Source: an uncultured bacterium
GTDB taxonomy: Bacteria > Bacteroidota > Bacteroidia > Bacteroidales > Bacteroidaceae
Direction of reading: 5' to 3'
Assembly: GCA_905215345.1 (NCBI GenBank)
Contig: CAJMPR010000007.1
Span: forward strand, 124,001-188,000
Length of the DNA: 64,000 nucleotides
In this document: piece by piece, positions 18,174-25,686 of the stretch
Layout: every line of letters starts with the position of its first letter
Position numbering within the stretch: position 1 is the first letter of the stretch
Position numbers and translations under genes: made by a program
The notes under the pieces: model-generated
Told to the model about the DNA's origin: nothing
The model's input: only the letters and a program-made list of their open reading frames with translations
Database searches by the model: none

Positions 18174-19373
18174 ATGCCAACAATTTCTATTCGCGGAATG
18201 GAGATGCCTGCATCTCCTATCAGAAAGCTGGCTCCTTTGGCGGATGCTGCCAAACAAAGGGGCGTGCACGTATTCCATTTGAACATCGGACAACCCGACC
18301 TGCCTACACCGCAAGTCGCGATTGATGCGATACGCAATATTGACCGCAAGGTTTTGGAATACAGCCCCAGCGCGGGTTACCGCAGTTACCGCGAAAAACT
18401 GGTAGGGTATTATGATAAGTTTAATATCAACCTGACTGCCGATGATATTATTATCACTTCCGGCGGTTCCGAAGCTGTGTTATTCTCTTTTATGGCATGT
18501 CTCAACCCCGGTGACGAGATTATCGTTCCGGAACCTGCGTATGCCAATTATATGGCATTTGCCATTTCTGCCGGAGCTAAGATACGTACGATTGCTACAA
18601 CAATTGAAGAAGGATTCTCGCTTCCGAAAGTAGAGAAGTTTGAGGAGCTGATTAACGACCGTACCCGTGCCATCCTGATTTGTAATCCTAATAATCCTAC
18701 GGGGTATCTTTATACTCGTCGTGAGATGAACCAGATACGTGATCTGGTGAAGAAATACGATCTTTTCCTATTCTCTGACGAGGTGTATCGTGAATTTATC
18801 TATACGGGCTCTCCTTATATTTCAGCTTGCCATCTGGAAGGAATTGAAAACAATGTTGTCCTGATTGATTCTGTGTCCAAGCGTTACTCCGAGTGCGGTA
18901 TCCGTATCGGTGCTTTGATTACGAAGAACAAAGAGATACGTGACGCTGTTATGAAGTTCTGCCAAGCTCGTCTGAGTCCTCCTTTGATAGGACAGATTGC
19001 TGCGGAAGCATCTTTGGATGCAGGAGAAGACTATCTGCGTGATACATACGATGAATATGTGGAGCGTCGTAAATGCCTCATCGATGGTTTGAACCGTATT
19101 CCGGGCGTATATTCGCCTATACCGATGGGAGCTTTCTATACGGTAGCAAAGTTACCGGTAGACGATTCGGACAAGTTCTGTGCCTGGTGTCTTTCTGACT
19201 TTGAGTACGAGGGACAAACTGTCTTCATGGCTCCTGCTTCTGGCTTCTATACCACTCCGGGTTCCGGTCGTAACGAGGTACGTATAGCCTATGTATTGAA
19301 GAAAGAGGATTTGAACCGTGCGCTTTTTGTACTTTCCAAAGCATTGGAGGCGTATCCGGGACGTACGGAATGA
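18174..19373 (+). CDS. PLP-dependent class I/II aminotransferase
   Basis: 399 aa, the usual length of fold-type I aspartate-aminotransferase relatives. Visible marks are NIGQPDLPTP near the N-terminus, SGGSEAVLFSF for cofactor phosphate binding, CNPNNPTGYLY with the substrate-binding Asn, FSDEVYREF with the PLP-ring Asp, and SVSKRYSECGIRIG holding the Schiff-base Lys. The sequence does not fix the amino acid used; aspartate or aromatic amino acids are most likely. It appears monocistronic: an imperfect palindrome follows the stop, and the next gene is 200 bp on. Confidence 0.85.
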   Translation: MPTISIRGMEMPASPIRKLAPLADAAKQRGVHVFHLNIGQPDLPTPQVAIDAIRNIDRKVLEYSPSAGYRSYREKLVGYYDKFNINLTADDIIITSGGSEAVLFSFMACLNPGDEIIVPEPAYANYMAFAISAGAKIRTIATTIEEGFSLPKVEKFEELINDRTRAILICNPNNPTGYLYTRREMNQIRDLVKKYDLFLFSDEVYREFIYTGSPYISACHLEGIENNVVLIDSVSKRYSECGIRIGALITKNKEIRDAVMKFCQARLSPPLIGQIAAEASLDAGEDYLRDTYDEYVERRKCLIDGLNRIPGVYSPIPMGAFYTVAKLPVDDSDKFCAWCLSDFEYEGQTVFMAPASGFYTTPGSGRNEVRIAYVLKKEDLNRALFVLSKALEAYPGRTE

Positions 19374-19388
19374 AAGCTTTATCCCCGA

Positions 19389-19554
19389 TTTCTCTCCCAA
19401 GGAGAGAGGAGTACAGAAGTAGGATTATGAAGATTCTACTCTATATTGAGGGGACGAATCATATATATTGAATATGAATGTTTTATCTTCTGAGAATAAC
19501 CTGATAATTTAAAATATCCGCATTCCTTCACTCCCCTCTCCTTGGGAGAGAGGT
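19389..19554. repeat. Two inverted copies of a CTCTCC-rich palindrome
   Basis: TCTCTCCCAAGGAGAGAGG lies at 19391-19409 and CCTCTCCTTGGGAGAGAGG at about 19535-19553. Each is itself an imperfect palindrome and the two are inverted copies about 145 bp apart. They bracket the gap between the aminotransferase and the LolC/E-like gene. The second overlaps the 5' end of a longer possible reading frame, which favours the ATG at 19575. Such hairpins could act as terminators or REP-like elements. Confidence 0.6.
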
Positions 19555-19574
19555 TGGGAATGAGGCTTTTTATT

Positions 19575-20819
19575 ATGAATATATCCCGTTTCCTCGCCCG
19601 CCGTATTTATCGCGACAGTGATGCCGGGAAGCAAGTCTCCCGTCCTGCCGTGCTGATAGCCACTGTTGGTGTTGCTATCGGATTAGCGGTAATGATTATT
19701 GCTGTGTCGGTAATAATCGGTTTCAAGAGTGAGGTACGTGATAAAATCATTGGTTTCGGAGCACATATCCAAATCACCAATTCGGATGCCGCCCGTTCTT
19801 TTGAAACCCGCCCTATAGGAGTGACGGATAGTATGCTTGCAGCCCTTGTGGATTATCCTGAGGTAAAACATGTGCAACGTTACTCTACTAAACCTGGCAT
19901 GGTAAAGACGGTCGATGCATTTCAAGGGATGGTTTTGAAAGGTATCGGTCATGAATATAATACTTCATTTTTTCGTGATCATCTGATAGAAGGTGAGTTC
20001 CCGCAATTTAGTGATTCGGCTTCCAGTAACCGTGTTGTTATATCGAAGGCAATTGCTGACAAGATGAAGTTGAAACTCGGCGATAAGATAGACACCTATT
20101 ACATACAAGATGATGTGCGTGCCCGTCGCTTGAAGATTGTAGGTATTTACCAGACTAATTTTTCCGAATATGATAACCTTTTTCTATTAACCGACCTTTG
20201 TCTGGTGAACCGTTTGAATAAATGGCAACCGGATCAGGTGAGTGGTGTAGAATTGGAGTTGCATGACTACAATAAGTTGGAAGATGCTACTTATCATATT
20301 GCTGCTGATGTAAACCAGGCTCCTGATAGTTATGGCGCAGAATATTGCGTCCGTAATGTAGAACAGTTGAATCCGCAGATATTTGCCTGGTTGGGTATCT
20401 TGGATGTCAATATATGGGTGATTCTCATTCTGATGATTGGAGTAGCCGGTTTTACTATGGTATCCGGATTGTTGATTATCATTATTGAACGTACCTCGAT
20501 GATAGGTATTTTGAAATCATTGGGGGCGAATAACTTTACTATTCGTAAATTGTTCCTTTGGTTTGCTCTCTTCCTTATAGGGAAGGGGATGCTATGGGGT
20601 AATGCCATTGGACTGGCATTCTATTTTATCCAGAAATGGTTCGGGGTATTCCGCCTTGATCCGGAAACCTACTACATGGATACTGTACCTGTATCTTTCA
20701 ATATCTGGATTTTCCTTTTGCTGAATGTAGGCACCTTGCTTGCTTCGGTTATAATGCTACTCGGCCCTTCTTACATTATTACGCGGATTCATCCCGCAAA
20801 CTCCATGCGTTACGAGTAA
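19575..20819 (+). CDS. LolC/LolE-type ABC permease (FtsX domain)
   Basis: 414 aa from the ATG at 19575; an upstream in-frame ATG at 19542 lies inside a repeat and is unlikely. The first helix is at about 30-55 (AVLIATVGVAIGLAVMII). A periplasmic domain runs to about 270, and three helices follow, with IIERTSMIGILKSLGANN as the conserved cytoplasmic loop. The N-terminal NISRFLARRIY and the SRPAVLIATVGVAIGLAV segment are typical of Bacteroidota LolC/E-like proteins, which extract lipoproteins from the inner membrane together with LolD. No LolD is next to it. Its stop (TAA, 20817-20819) directly abuts the stop of the converging gene. Confidence 0.8.
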   Translation: MNISRFLARRIYRDSDAGKQVSRPAVLIATVGVAIGLAVMIIAVSVIIGFKSEVRDKIIGFGAHIQITNSDAARSFETRPIGVTDSMLAALVDYPEVKHVQRYSTKPGMVKTVDAFQGMVLKGIGHEYNTSFFRDHLIEGEFPQFSDSASSNRVVISKAIADKMKLKLGDKIDTYYIQDDVRARRLKIVGIYQTNFSEYDNLFLLTDLCLVNRLNKWQPDQVSGVELELHDYNKLEDATYHIAADVNQAPDSYGAEYCVRNVEQLNPQIFAWLGILDVNIWVILILMIGVAGFTMVSGLLIIIIERTSMIGILKSLGANNFTIRKLFLWFALFLIGKGMLWGNAIGLAFYFIQKWFGVFRLDPETYYMDTVPVSFNIWIFLLLNVGTLLASVIMLLGPSYIITRIHPANSMRYE

Positions 20820-21992
20820 CTATTTCCGTAGAAAGTTGCTTCGCTTTCTAAATAAACAGTAAAGTTTCCAACGGAGTGACTGCATGGGTTGGAGTATATC
20901 GAATATAGGTAAAGTAAAGTAATACCTGCGTTTATCGTTCAAGTCTTTAGCTGTCTTGTTGATGATAATGGCTTGCATAGTGTAGCGAAGTATCCAGGAG
21001 AAAAATGCGATACCTGCCACTACCCAATGAAAGTTCAATATACCGATTACAACAGCAGCTATCCAGGTTCCATAAAATAACATGCGGCTAAGAGTTTCGA
21101 ATCCGGCCAACCAGCGTTGCGGTCCCCGATAGAATCGGGCGGTAGATGCGTAGCCAATTTTTTCTTCACGCCAGTCTTTGGCACGAAATACAGGTTGGCT
21201 GCGTACAATTGCATTTGCATCTGTCTCTACACGTGTGTTTTCCGGCGTAACTACATGGTTGATAAATAAATCGTCATCGCCCCGTTGAAGATTGAGGTGA
21301 GCGGAAAAACCTTTTTGCTCATAGAACAACTCCTTACGGTAAGCTAAATTACGACCTATTCCCATATAGGGGCTACCGGCAAGTGCAAAACCAAGATAGC
21401 GCATGGAAGTAAATAAATTGTCAAAAGATACCCGTTTATGCAGCCAGCCTTTGCCACGTTCGTAACCACTATATCCCAGAACGACTTGTGTGCGTGAGGT
21501 GAAATTACGTGCCATCAGCTTTAACCATTGGTCACTTTGAGGTTGGCAGTTGGCTTCGGTGAATACCAGCCAGTCATACTTACTTGCCTTGATTCCCAAC
21601 GTAACGGCGAGTTTCTTCCGGCTGATGTAACGGGAAGAATCAGGAACGAAGCTGTGGTATAAATGAGGATATTTCTCTTCTTGCAGGGTAAGGAAATCTT
21701 CACTCTCTCCTCTATCTCCGTCATTGATGACAATAACTTCAAACTGCGGATAATCCTGTTCCAATACGGAATGCAGGTTACGATGCAGATTTTCTGATTC
21801 ATCACGGGCGCAAATAATAACAGATACGGGAGGGAGTTCCTGTGTGAAATGTACATTTTCACGCCTTACGGCACGGTTGCGCCTGTGTATACGATTATAA
21901 AGGCAAAAGTAATAGAGAATCTGGAGCAGAAAGAGAACTCCTGTTGCTATGAGTAATATCTTTTCGGTTGTATCGAATATTAATGTTTCCAT
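20820..21992 (-). CDS. Membrane-anchored family 2 glycosyltransferase
   Basis: 390 aa. An N-terminal helix (about 10-32) precedes a GT-A domain with VSVIICARDESENL, the VVINDGD nucleotide-binding stretch, and a TEANCQ segment where the DxD metal site normally lies. Here the DxD is replaced by ExN, though a GDDD follows at RGDDDLFIN. Two C-terminal helices lie at about 300-340. The donor and acceptor are unknown. No polysaccharide genes are close by. The TAG stop touches the TAA stop of the converging LolC/E-like gene, leaving no intergenic base. Confidence 0.75.
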   Translation of the reverse strand: METLIFDTTEKILLIATGVLFLLQILYYFCLYNRIHRRNRAVRRENVHFTQELPPVSVIICARDESENLHRNLHSVLEQDYPQFEVIVINDGDRGESEDFLTLQEEKYPHLYHSFVPDSSRYISRKKLAVTLGIKASKYDWLVFTEANCQPQSDQWLKLMARNFTSRTQVVLGYSGYERGKGWLHKRVSFDNLFTSMRYLGFALAGSPYMGIGRNLAYRKELFYEQKGFSAHLNLQRGDDDLFINHVVTPENTRVETDANAIVRSQPVFRAKDWREEKIGYASTARFYRGPQRWLAGFETLSRMLFYGTWIAAVVIGILNFHWVVAGIAFFSWILRYTMQAIIINKTAKDLNDKRRYYFTLPIFDILQPMQSLRWKLYCLFRKRSNFLRK

Positions 21993-22031
21993 GTGTCCTA
22001 TGACGTTATTATGTGGTGCAAATTTACGAAA

Positions 22032-22207
22032 TTCACCACAGATTACACGGATTAACGCAGATTATTTCTTTCCGATTCTGATTCACTACAGATTACACAG
22101 ACCTTCACAGAGGATTCACGTTGGTGCTTGATAGTATCTGTCATTCAGAAACTCCGTGAGACTCTGTGTAATCTGTGGTGAAGAATATCTGTATCGTCAA
22201 TCTGTGG
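22032..22207. repeat. CACAGATTACAC repeats, direct and inverted
   Basis: TTCACCACAGATTACAC (22032-22048) has an exact 17-nt inverted copy at 22166-22182. A third copy, ATTCACTACAGATTACACAG, lies at 22081-22100, and a partial inverted copy (TCAATCTGTGGTAA) at 22198-22211 covers the end of bioD. This family of short repeats, CACAGATTACACGGATTAACGC in general form, is frequent in intergenic DNA of Bacteroidota. The region can fold into a long hairpin between bioD and the glycosyltransferase gene. Confidence 0.8.
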
Positions 22208-22847
22208 TAATTTCAGGCACAACCTCGAATTTTGTTTTTGGAAAGTTTTTGGAGAGGTAATTTTGTATGTATTCCATAGTATCTTTCTGTATTGTTTCGT
22301 CTTCTACTGTTGGATATAGATTATACAATACAGTATCAAGAACAATGCCCCGTTTCTTGATAGCTTCGAAGCTTAACAGGGTATGATTGATACTACCCAG
22401 CTTGCCCGAGGTTATGAATATAAGAGGATATTGTTTTTCGGTGATATAATCGATAGTGAGGTATTCTTCGGTCAAGGGAACCATCAGACCACCGGCTCCT
22501 TCTACAAGGACGATGTCGTAACGGCGGGCGAGTTCCTTCGTGGCACGCTCTATCTTTCCGAAATCAATGGGGCGTTGGTCGATACGTGCTGCCAGGTGAG
22601 GGGAACAAGGATAAGAGAAGATTTCGGGCATGGTCAGTCCTTCTTTATCTTCGGGCAGATATCCTGTGCCCGTGATACGCCGGTGCAGGTCGATGTCTTC
22701 GGAATGACCCGTATTGCCGGTTTGGATGAATTTCTGGGTGATGACACGCTTTCCACTTTGTGCCAGTTCACGTGCCAGCCAGGCGGTACAATAACTTTTT
22801 CCGGCATCTGTGTCGATACCGCTGATAAAATAAATGTTTGAGTTCAT
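22197..22847 (-). CDS. bioD: Dethiobiotin synthetase
   Basis: 216 aa, close to the usual 210-240. It closes the ureido ring of dethiobiotin from DAPA, CO2 and ATP. The P-loop SGIDTDAGKSY is at about 8-19, a DTDAGKS variant of GTDTDVGKT. The catalytic region VEGAGGLMVPL is near 120, and LGSINHTLLSFEA follows, as in BioD. It is the last gene of the biotin cluster, 46 bp after bioC. The final residues EITTD and the stop codon are made from a copy of the CACAGATT repeat described at 22032-22207. Confidence 0.92.
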   Translation of the reverse strand: MNSNIYFISGIDTDAGKSYCTAWLARELAQSGKRVITQKFIQTGNTGHSEDIDLHRRITGTGYLPEDKEGLTMPEIFSYPCSPHLAARIDQRPIDFGKIERATKELARRYDIVLVEGAGGLMVPLTEEYLTIDYITEKQYPLIFITSGKLGSINHTLLSFEAIKKRGIVLDTVLYNLYPTVEDETIQKDTMEYIQNYLSKNFPKTKFEVVPEITTD

Positions 22848-22893
22848 AGCTCTTTATATCTTAAGTGAATGATTAAACATAGGTTCTTACACT

Positions 22894-23667
22894 TTATACT
22901 TCATCTCTTATACTTCCTCTTTTCCGGGCAATGATATAAACAGGGTGATAGGTTAATGGTACGTTCTGCATTTCGTTGCCGAACTGCCGGATATATTCGT
23001 CACAGAACGTTTGAAGTTTTCCCCGTGTCCATACCTTTTTCTCCGTACCGGTCACCCCGGTTTGTTTCAAATGCTGTAATACCTGTAGCGGTGTGTCGAA
23101 AGGCAACGAAACGATTTCTTCTTCCGCATAGAGAATTTCAAAGCTTGGAGATAGCAATGCTTTTAGTCTTTCGATGGGCAGATAATCCAGTCCGTGCCCG
23201 GTCAGAGCGCGTATTTCTTTCATATTCTGCATGCCGAAAGTACTGAAAGCAAGAATACCTTCATCTGCAAGGAAATGATGGCAGCGGTCGAAGAAATGTC
23301 CGGGATTACTGAACCATTGCAAGGTGGAGCAAGAAGTTATCAAGTCTGTATCTTGTGGAAAATCAAGTGTTTCCGCATCAGAAGGCTGGAAGTCGATGTG
23401 TTCATAAACAAGCAGTTCTTCTACGCACTCTTTCATTTCAGGACATAAGTCGTTCAGTAACAACGTCTGTGGTTGCAGGGTGTGTTGTAGCAGGCGGGAA
23501 TAACTACCTGTACCGCATCCGAATTCTACGATATGGCGGAAGTGGGGCGAGGTAGTAGTTACCAATATGTGCAGCATCTTCTCAGCCACCTGATGCTGTA
23601 CGCGGGCCTCGCGCCCGTAAGTGTCGCGAGCCTTGGCAAAGCGTTCGGCTATCAATCGTTTGTCCAT
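22894..23667 (-). CDS. bioC: Malonyl-ACP O-methyltransferase
   Basis: 257 aa from the ATG at 23667. A longer frame upstream would run deep into bioG and encodes nothing BioC-like. The SAM-binding motif EFGCGTGSYSRLL is near residue 53, followed by LNDLCPEM and the SSCSTLQWF region typical of BioC, with substrate loop ALTGHGLDYL. The enzyme methylates malonyl-ACP to start pimelate synthesis on fatty-acid enzymes. It overlaps the 3' end of bioG by 16 bp, so the two are translationally coupled. Confidence 0.9.
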   Translation of the reverse strand: MDKRLIAERFAKARDTYGREARVQHQVAEKMLHILVTTTSPHFRHIVEFGCGTGSYSRLLQHTLQPQTLLLNDLCPEMKECVEELLVYEHIDFQPSDAETLDFPQDTDLITSCSTLQWFSNPGHFFDRCHHFLADEGILAFSTFGMQNMKEIRALTGHGLDYLPIERLKALLSPSFEILYAEEEIVSLPFDTPLQVLQHLKQTGVTGTEKKVWTRGKLQTFCDEYIRQFGNEMQNVPLTYHPVYIIARKRGSIRDEV

Positions 23668-24317
23668 AGGTCTTGCAAATAGTATCTGAAAATGGATTCC
23701 TGATAATGGGCGTCGTCCGTTTGCGTAACGGGAGTACCTAAGTCTTCCCATGCTTGCAACTGGTTAGCGGTGGGGATGATACGGTCATTGTTACCCACAA
23801 CAGCCTGTTTCCATCGAAAAGTTGCGGAGGGAAGTGATTGGTACATATGTTCTATTTCCGCCAGTTCGTTCCGCAATTCGTCTAAGGGACGGCGGGGAGT
23901 GATTTGCAGAAATGCTTTGAAGGCTTCTCCGTCGGCACACATGCGGCGTAGGAATTTATGGAGGGAAGCACCCGTAAGCCCGTCCAAAGTACCCCGGAAA
24001 ATGTTTTGCGGAATACCTCTCCGGTCGTCGATAGGGTAGGGCGTCCCGTTGATGGCGATGCTTGCGGCGATGTTAAGCCGGAGTGGCGGTAGGACTTGTG
24101 AGGCAGCCCATACGCCCATTGACCAGCCGATAACATTGATTTTCTGATATTCGCCTAACTCCGAAGCGTCGAAATCCAGCGTCCGGTAGTCGTAACAGAG
24201 CATAAAGTCACTATCCGTCGGACGATATTCCTTGAACGGAGTGGCGTCTGCTCCCCAGCCGGCAAAGAATAACAGCAGGCGGGGATGATGTTCGTGTATG
24301 ATGTAGATTTGTTTCAT
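23652..24317 (-). CDS. bioG: Pimeloyl-ACP methyl ester esterase, BioG type
   Basis: 221 aa from ATG 24317. The sequence begins KQIYIIHEHHPRLLLFFAGWG and has the nucleophile elbow GWSMGVW near residue 80, as in the DUF452/BioG alpha/beta-hydrolases. A late catalytic His lies in DDAHYQES. BioG removes the methyl group that BioC adds, ending the fatty-acid-like elongation. It sits between bioF and bioC, the standard order in Bacteroides, and takes the place of BioH. bioC overlaps its end. Confidence 0.88.
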   Translation of the reverse strand: MKQIYIIHEHHPRLLLFFAGWGADATPFKEYRPTDSDFMLCYDYRTLDFDASELGEYQKINVIGWSMGVWAASQVLPPLRLNIAASIAINGTPYPIDDRRGIPQNIFRGTLDGLTGASLHKFLRRMCADGEAFKAFLQITPRRPLDELRNELAEIEHMYQSLPSATFRWKQAVVGNNDRIIPTANQLQAWEDLGTPVTQTDDAHYQESIFRYYLQDLWTND

Positions 24318-24331
24318 TAGTAGCAAATAAC

Positions 24332-25486
24332 TTATAGCTTATAACTCATAACTTTAATCTCTTCTTCTTTTATTGCGGCCGTCAACGAGAAACGTATACG
24401 CGACGTGTCTTCGGGAACCGTCGGCGGGCGTACAGGCAGCGCGTAAAAGCCATGCCGTTGCAACGCTTCCGCCCGTAGAACGGTATCGGTGCTTGGTCCG
24501 ACAATCATGGGAACTATATGGCTTACGCTCGGACATGCGTATCCCCGTTCTTGCAAGGCTTCGCGCAGCGTGCGGCTGATACGTGCAAGGTGTTCCCGCC
24601 GGTCTTGCATATCCACTAACTTCCGCAATATGAACACTGTCCAAGCTATATTTACCGGAGGAAGGGCAGTGGTAAAAATAAGGGTACGCATCCGGTTTAC
24701 CAGATATTCCCGTATCATCCGTGTACAAACTATATAAGCACCTGCCGATGCGGCGGCTTTCCCAAAAGTACCTACAAGAAAGTCGATGTCTCCAATACAA
24801 TCCGCTTCTTCTGCGCAACCGAGTCCTTGCTTGCCACGCACACCGAAAGCATGGGCTTCGTCTACATAGAGCAGGACGTTATCGTACTTATGTTTCAGTT
24901 GCACTAATCCCGGCAGGTCGGCCTGGTCGCCATCCATACTGAAAATACTCTCGGTAACGATGATTATTTTCCGGTACTCAGTGTGGTTTTCCTCAAGCAA
25001 CCGGCTGAGTTGTAACATATCATTGTGACGGTAGCGGATGCACTTGGCTGCCGACAGGCGGATGCCGTCAATCAGGCTCGCATGTACCAGCTTGTCCGCA
25101 AGTATCAGCGTCCGGTTGTCGCTCACGGCAGGCAGAATACCCGTATTGGCATGGTAGCCACTGTTGAAGACCAGTGCCGCTTCCGTGCCGAATAGCTGTA
25201 CCAGTTCGGCTTCCAGTTCTTCGTAGACGGTAAAGTTTCCCGTCAGCAGACGGGAGGAAGAAGAAGTGGGCATAAAAGTGTCCGGAGTCAACGTACTGAG
25301 AAACTCTTCCCTTAATCTTCGGTCGGATGCCAGTCCTAAGTAGTCGTTGGATGACAAATTCAACATCCTTTGTCCACCGACGATTACATCACGCCCGTCG
25401 TGTACTATGTCCGGCAGGCGGCGCAAGTTGCTATGCTCTTTCAGCAGTTGCAGCTCTTGCTGCATTTGGTTTGTTATTTCGTTCAT
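24332..25486 (-). CDS. bioF: 8-amino-7-oxononanoate synthase
   Basis: 384 aa, the standard length. It joins pimeloyl-ACP or -CoA to alanine using PLP. Marks are LNLSSNDYLGLA at the N-terminus, SGYHANTGILPA for substrate binding, VDEAHAFGVRGKQGLG with the PLP Asp, and VGTFGKAAASAGAY with the Schiff-base Lys. The C-terminus IKVMSYKL is identical to that of BioAB and is encoded by an intergenic repeat (ATTAAAGTTATGAGTTA...), so it is unlikely to be ancestral. The gap to bioAB is 200 bp, so a second promoter is possible, though none is clear. Confidence 0.92.
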   Translation of the reverse strand: MNEITNQMQQELQLLKEHSNLRRLPDIVHDGRDVIVGGQRMLNLSSNDYLGLASDRRLREEFLSTLTPDTFMPTSSSSRLLTGNFTVYEELEAELVQLFGTEAALVFNSGYHANTGILPAVSDNRTLILADKLVHASLIDGIRLSAAKCIRYRHNDMLQLSRLLEENHTEYRKIIIVTESIFSMDGDQADLPGLVQLKHKYDNVLLYVDEAHAFGVRGKQGLGCAEEADCIGDIDFLVGTFGKAAASAGAYIVCTRMIREYLVNRMRTLIFTTALPPVNIAWTVFILRKLVDMQDRREHLARISRTLREALQERGYACPSVSHIVPMIVGPSTDTVLRAEALQRHGFYALPVRPPTVPEDTSRIRFSLTAAIKEEEIKVMSYKL

Positions 25487-25686
25487 AGATAATTTAGCAG
25501 CGGAGCTGTTAAAAGTTATAAGTTATTTGTTTGTAATAGGTTGCACTATGACGGTACAACGTAAAGGTCTACTTGAGAGAGCTAAAGGTCAACTTTACAC
25601 TCCCTAAAACAGACGTTGCTTTGAGTTATAAGGTATAAGTTATGAGCTGCGCCATTATTCCGTAAGAAGAAGCATCAACGAATAAC
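25487..25686. repeat. bioAB-bioF gap with TTATAACTTATAA repeats
   Basis: Strings of AGTTATAAGTTAT lie at 25513-25526 and near 25623-25643, the same family that forms the 3' ends of bioF and bioAB. In the middle (25557-25601) GTAAAGGTCTACTT and AAAGGTCAACTTTAC form an imperfect direct repeat bounded by inverted GTAAAG and CTTTAC. No ORF is supported. Confidence 0.5.

Noticed and set aside
23668..23751. N-terminal extension of BioC
   Set aside because: The added 28 residues are Arg-rich antifeatures of the overlapping bioG gene. The ATG at 23667 starts a normal BioC.
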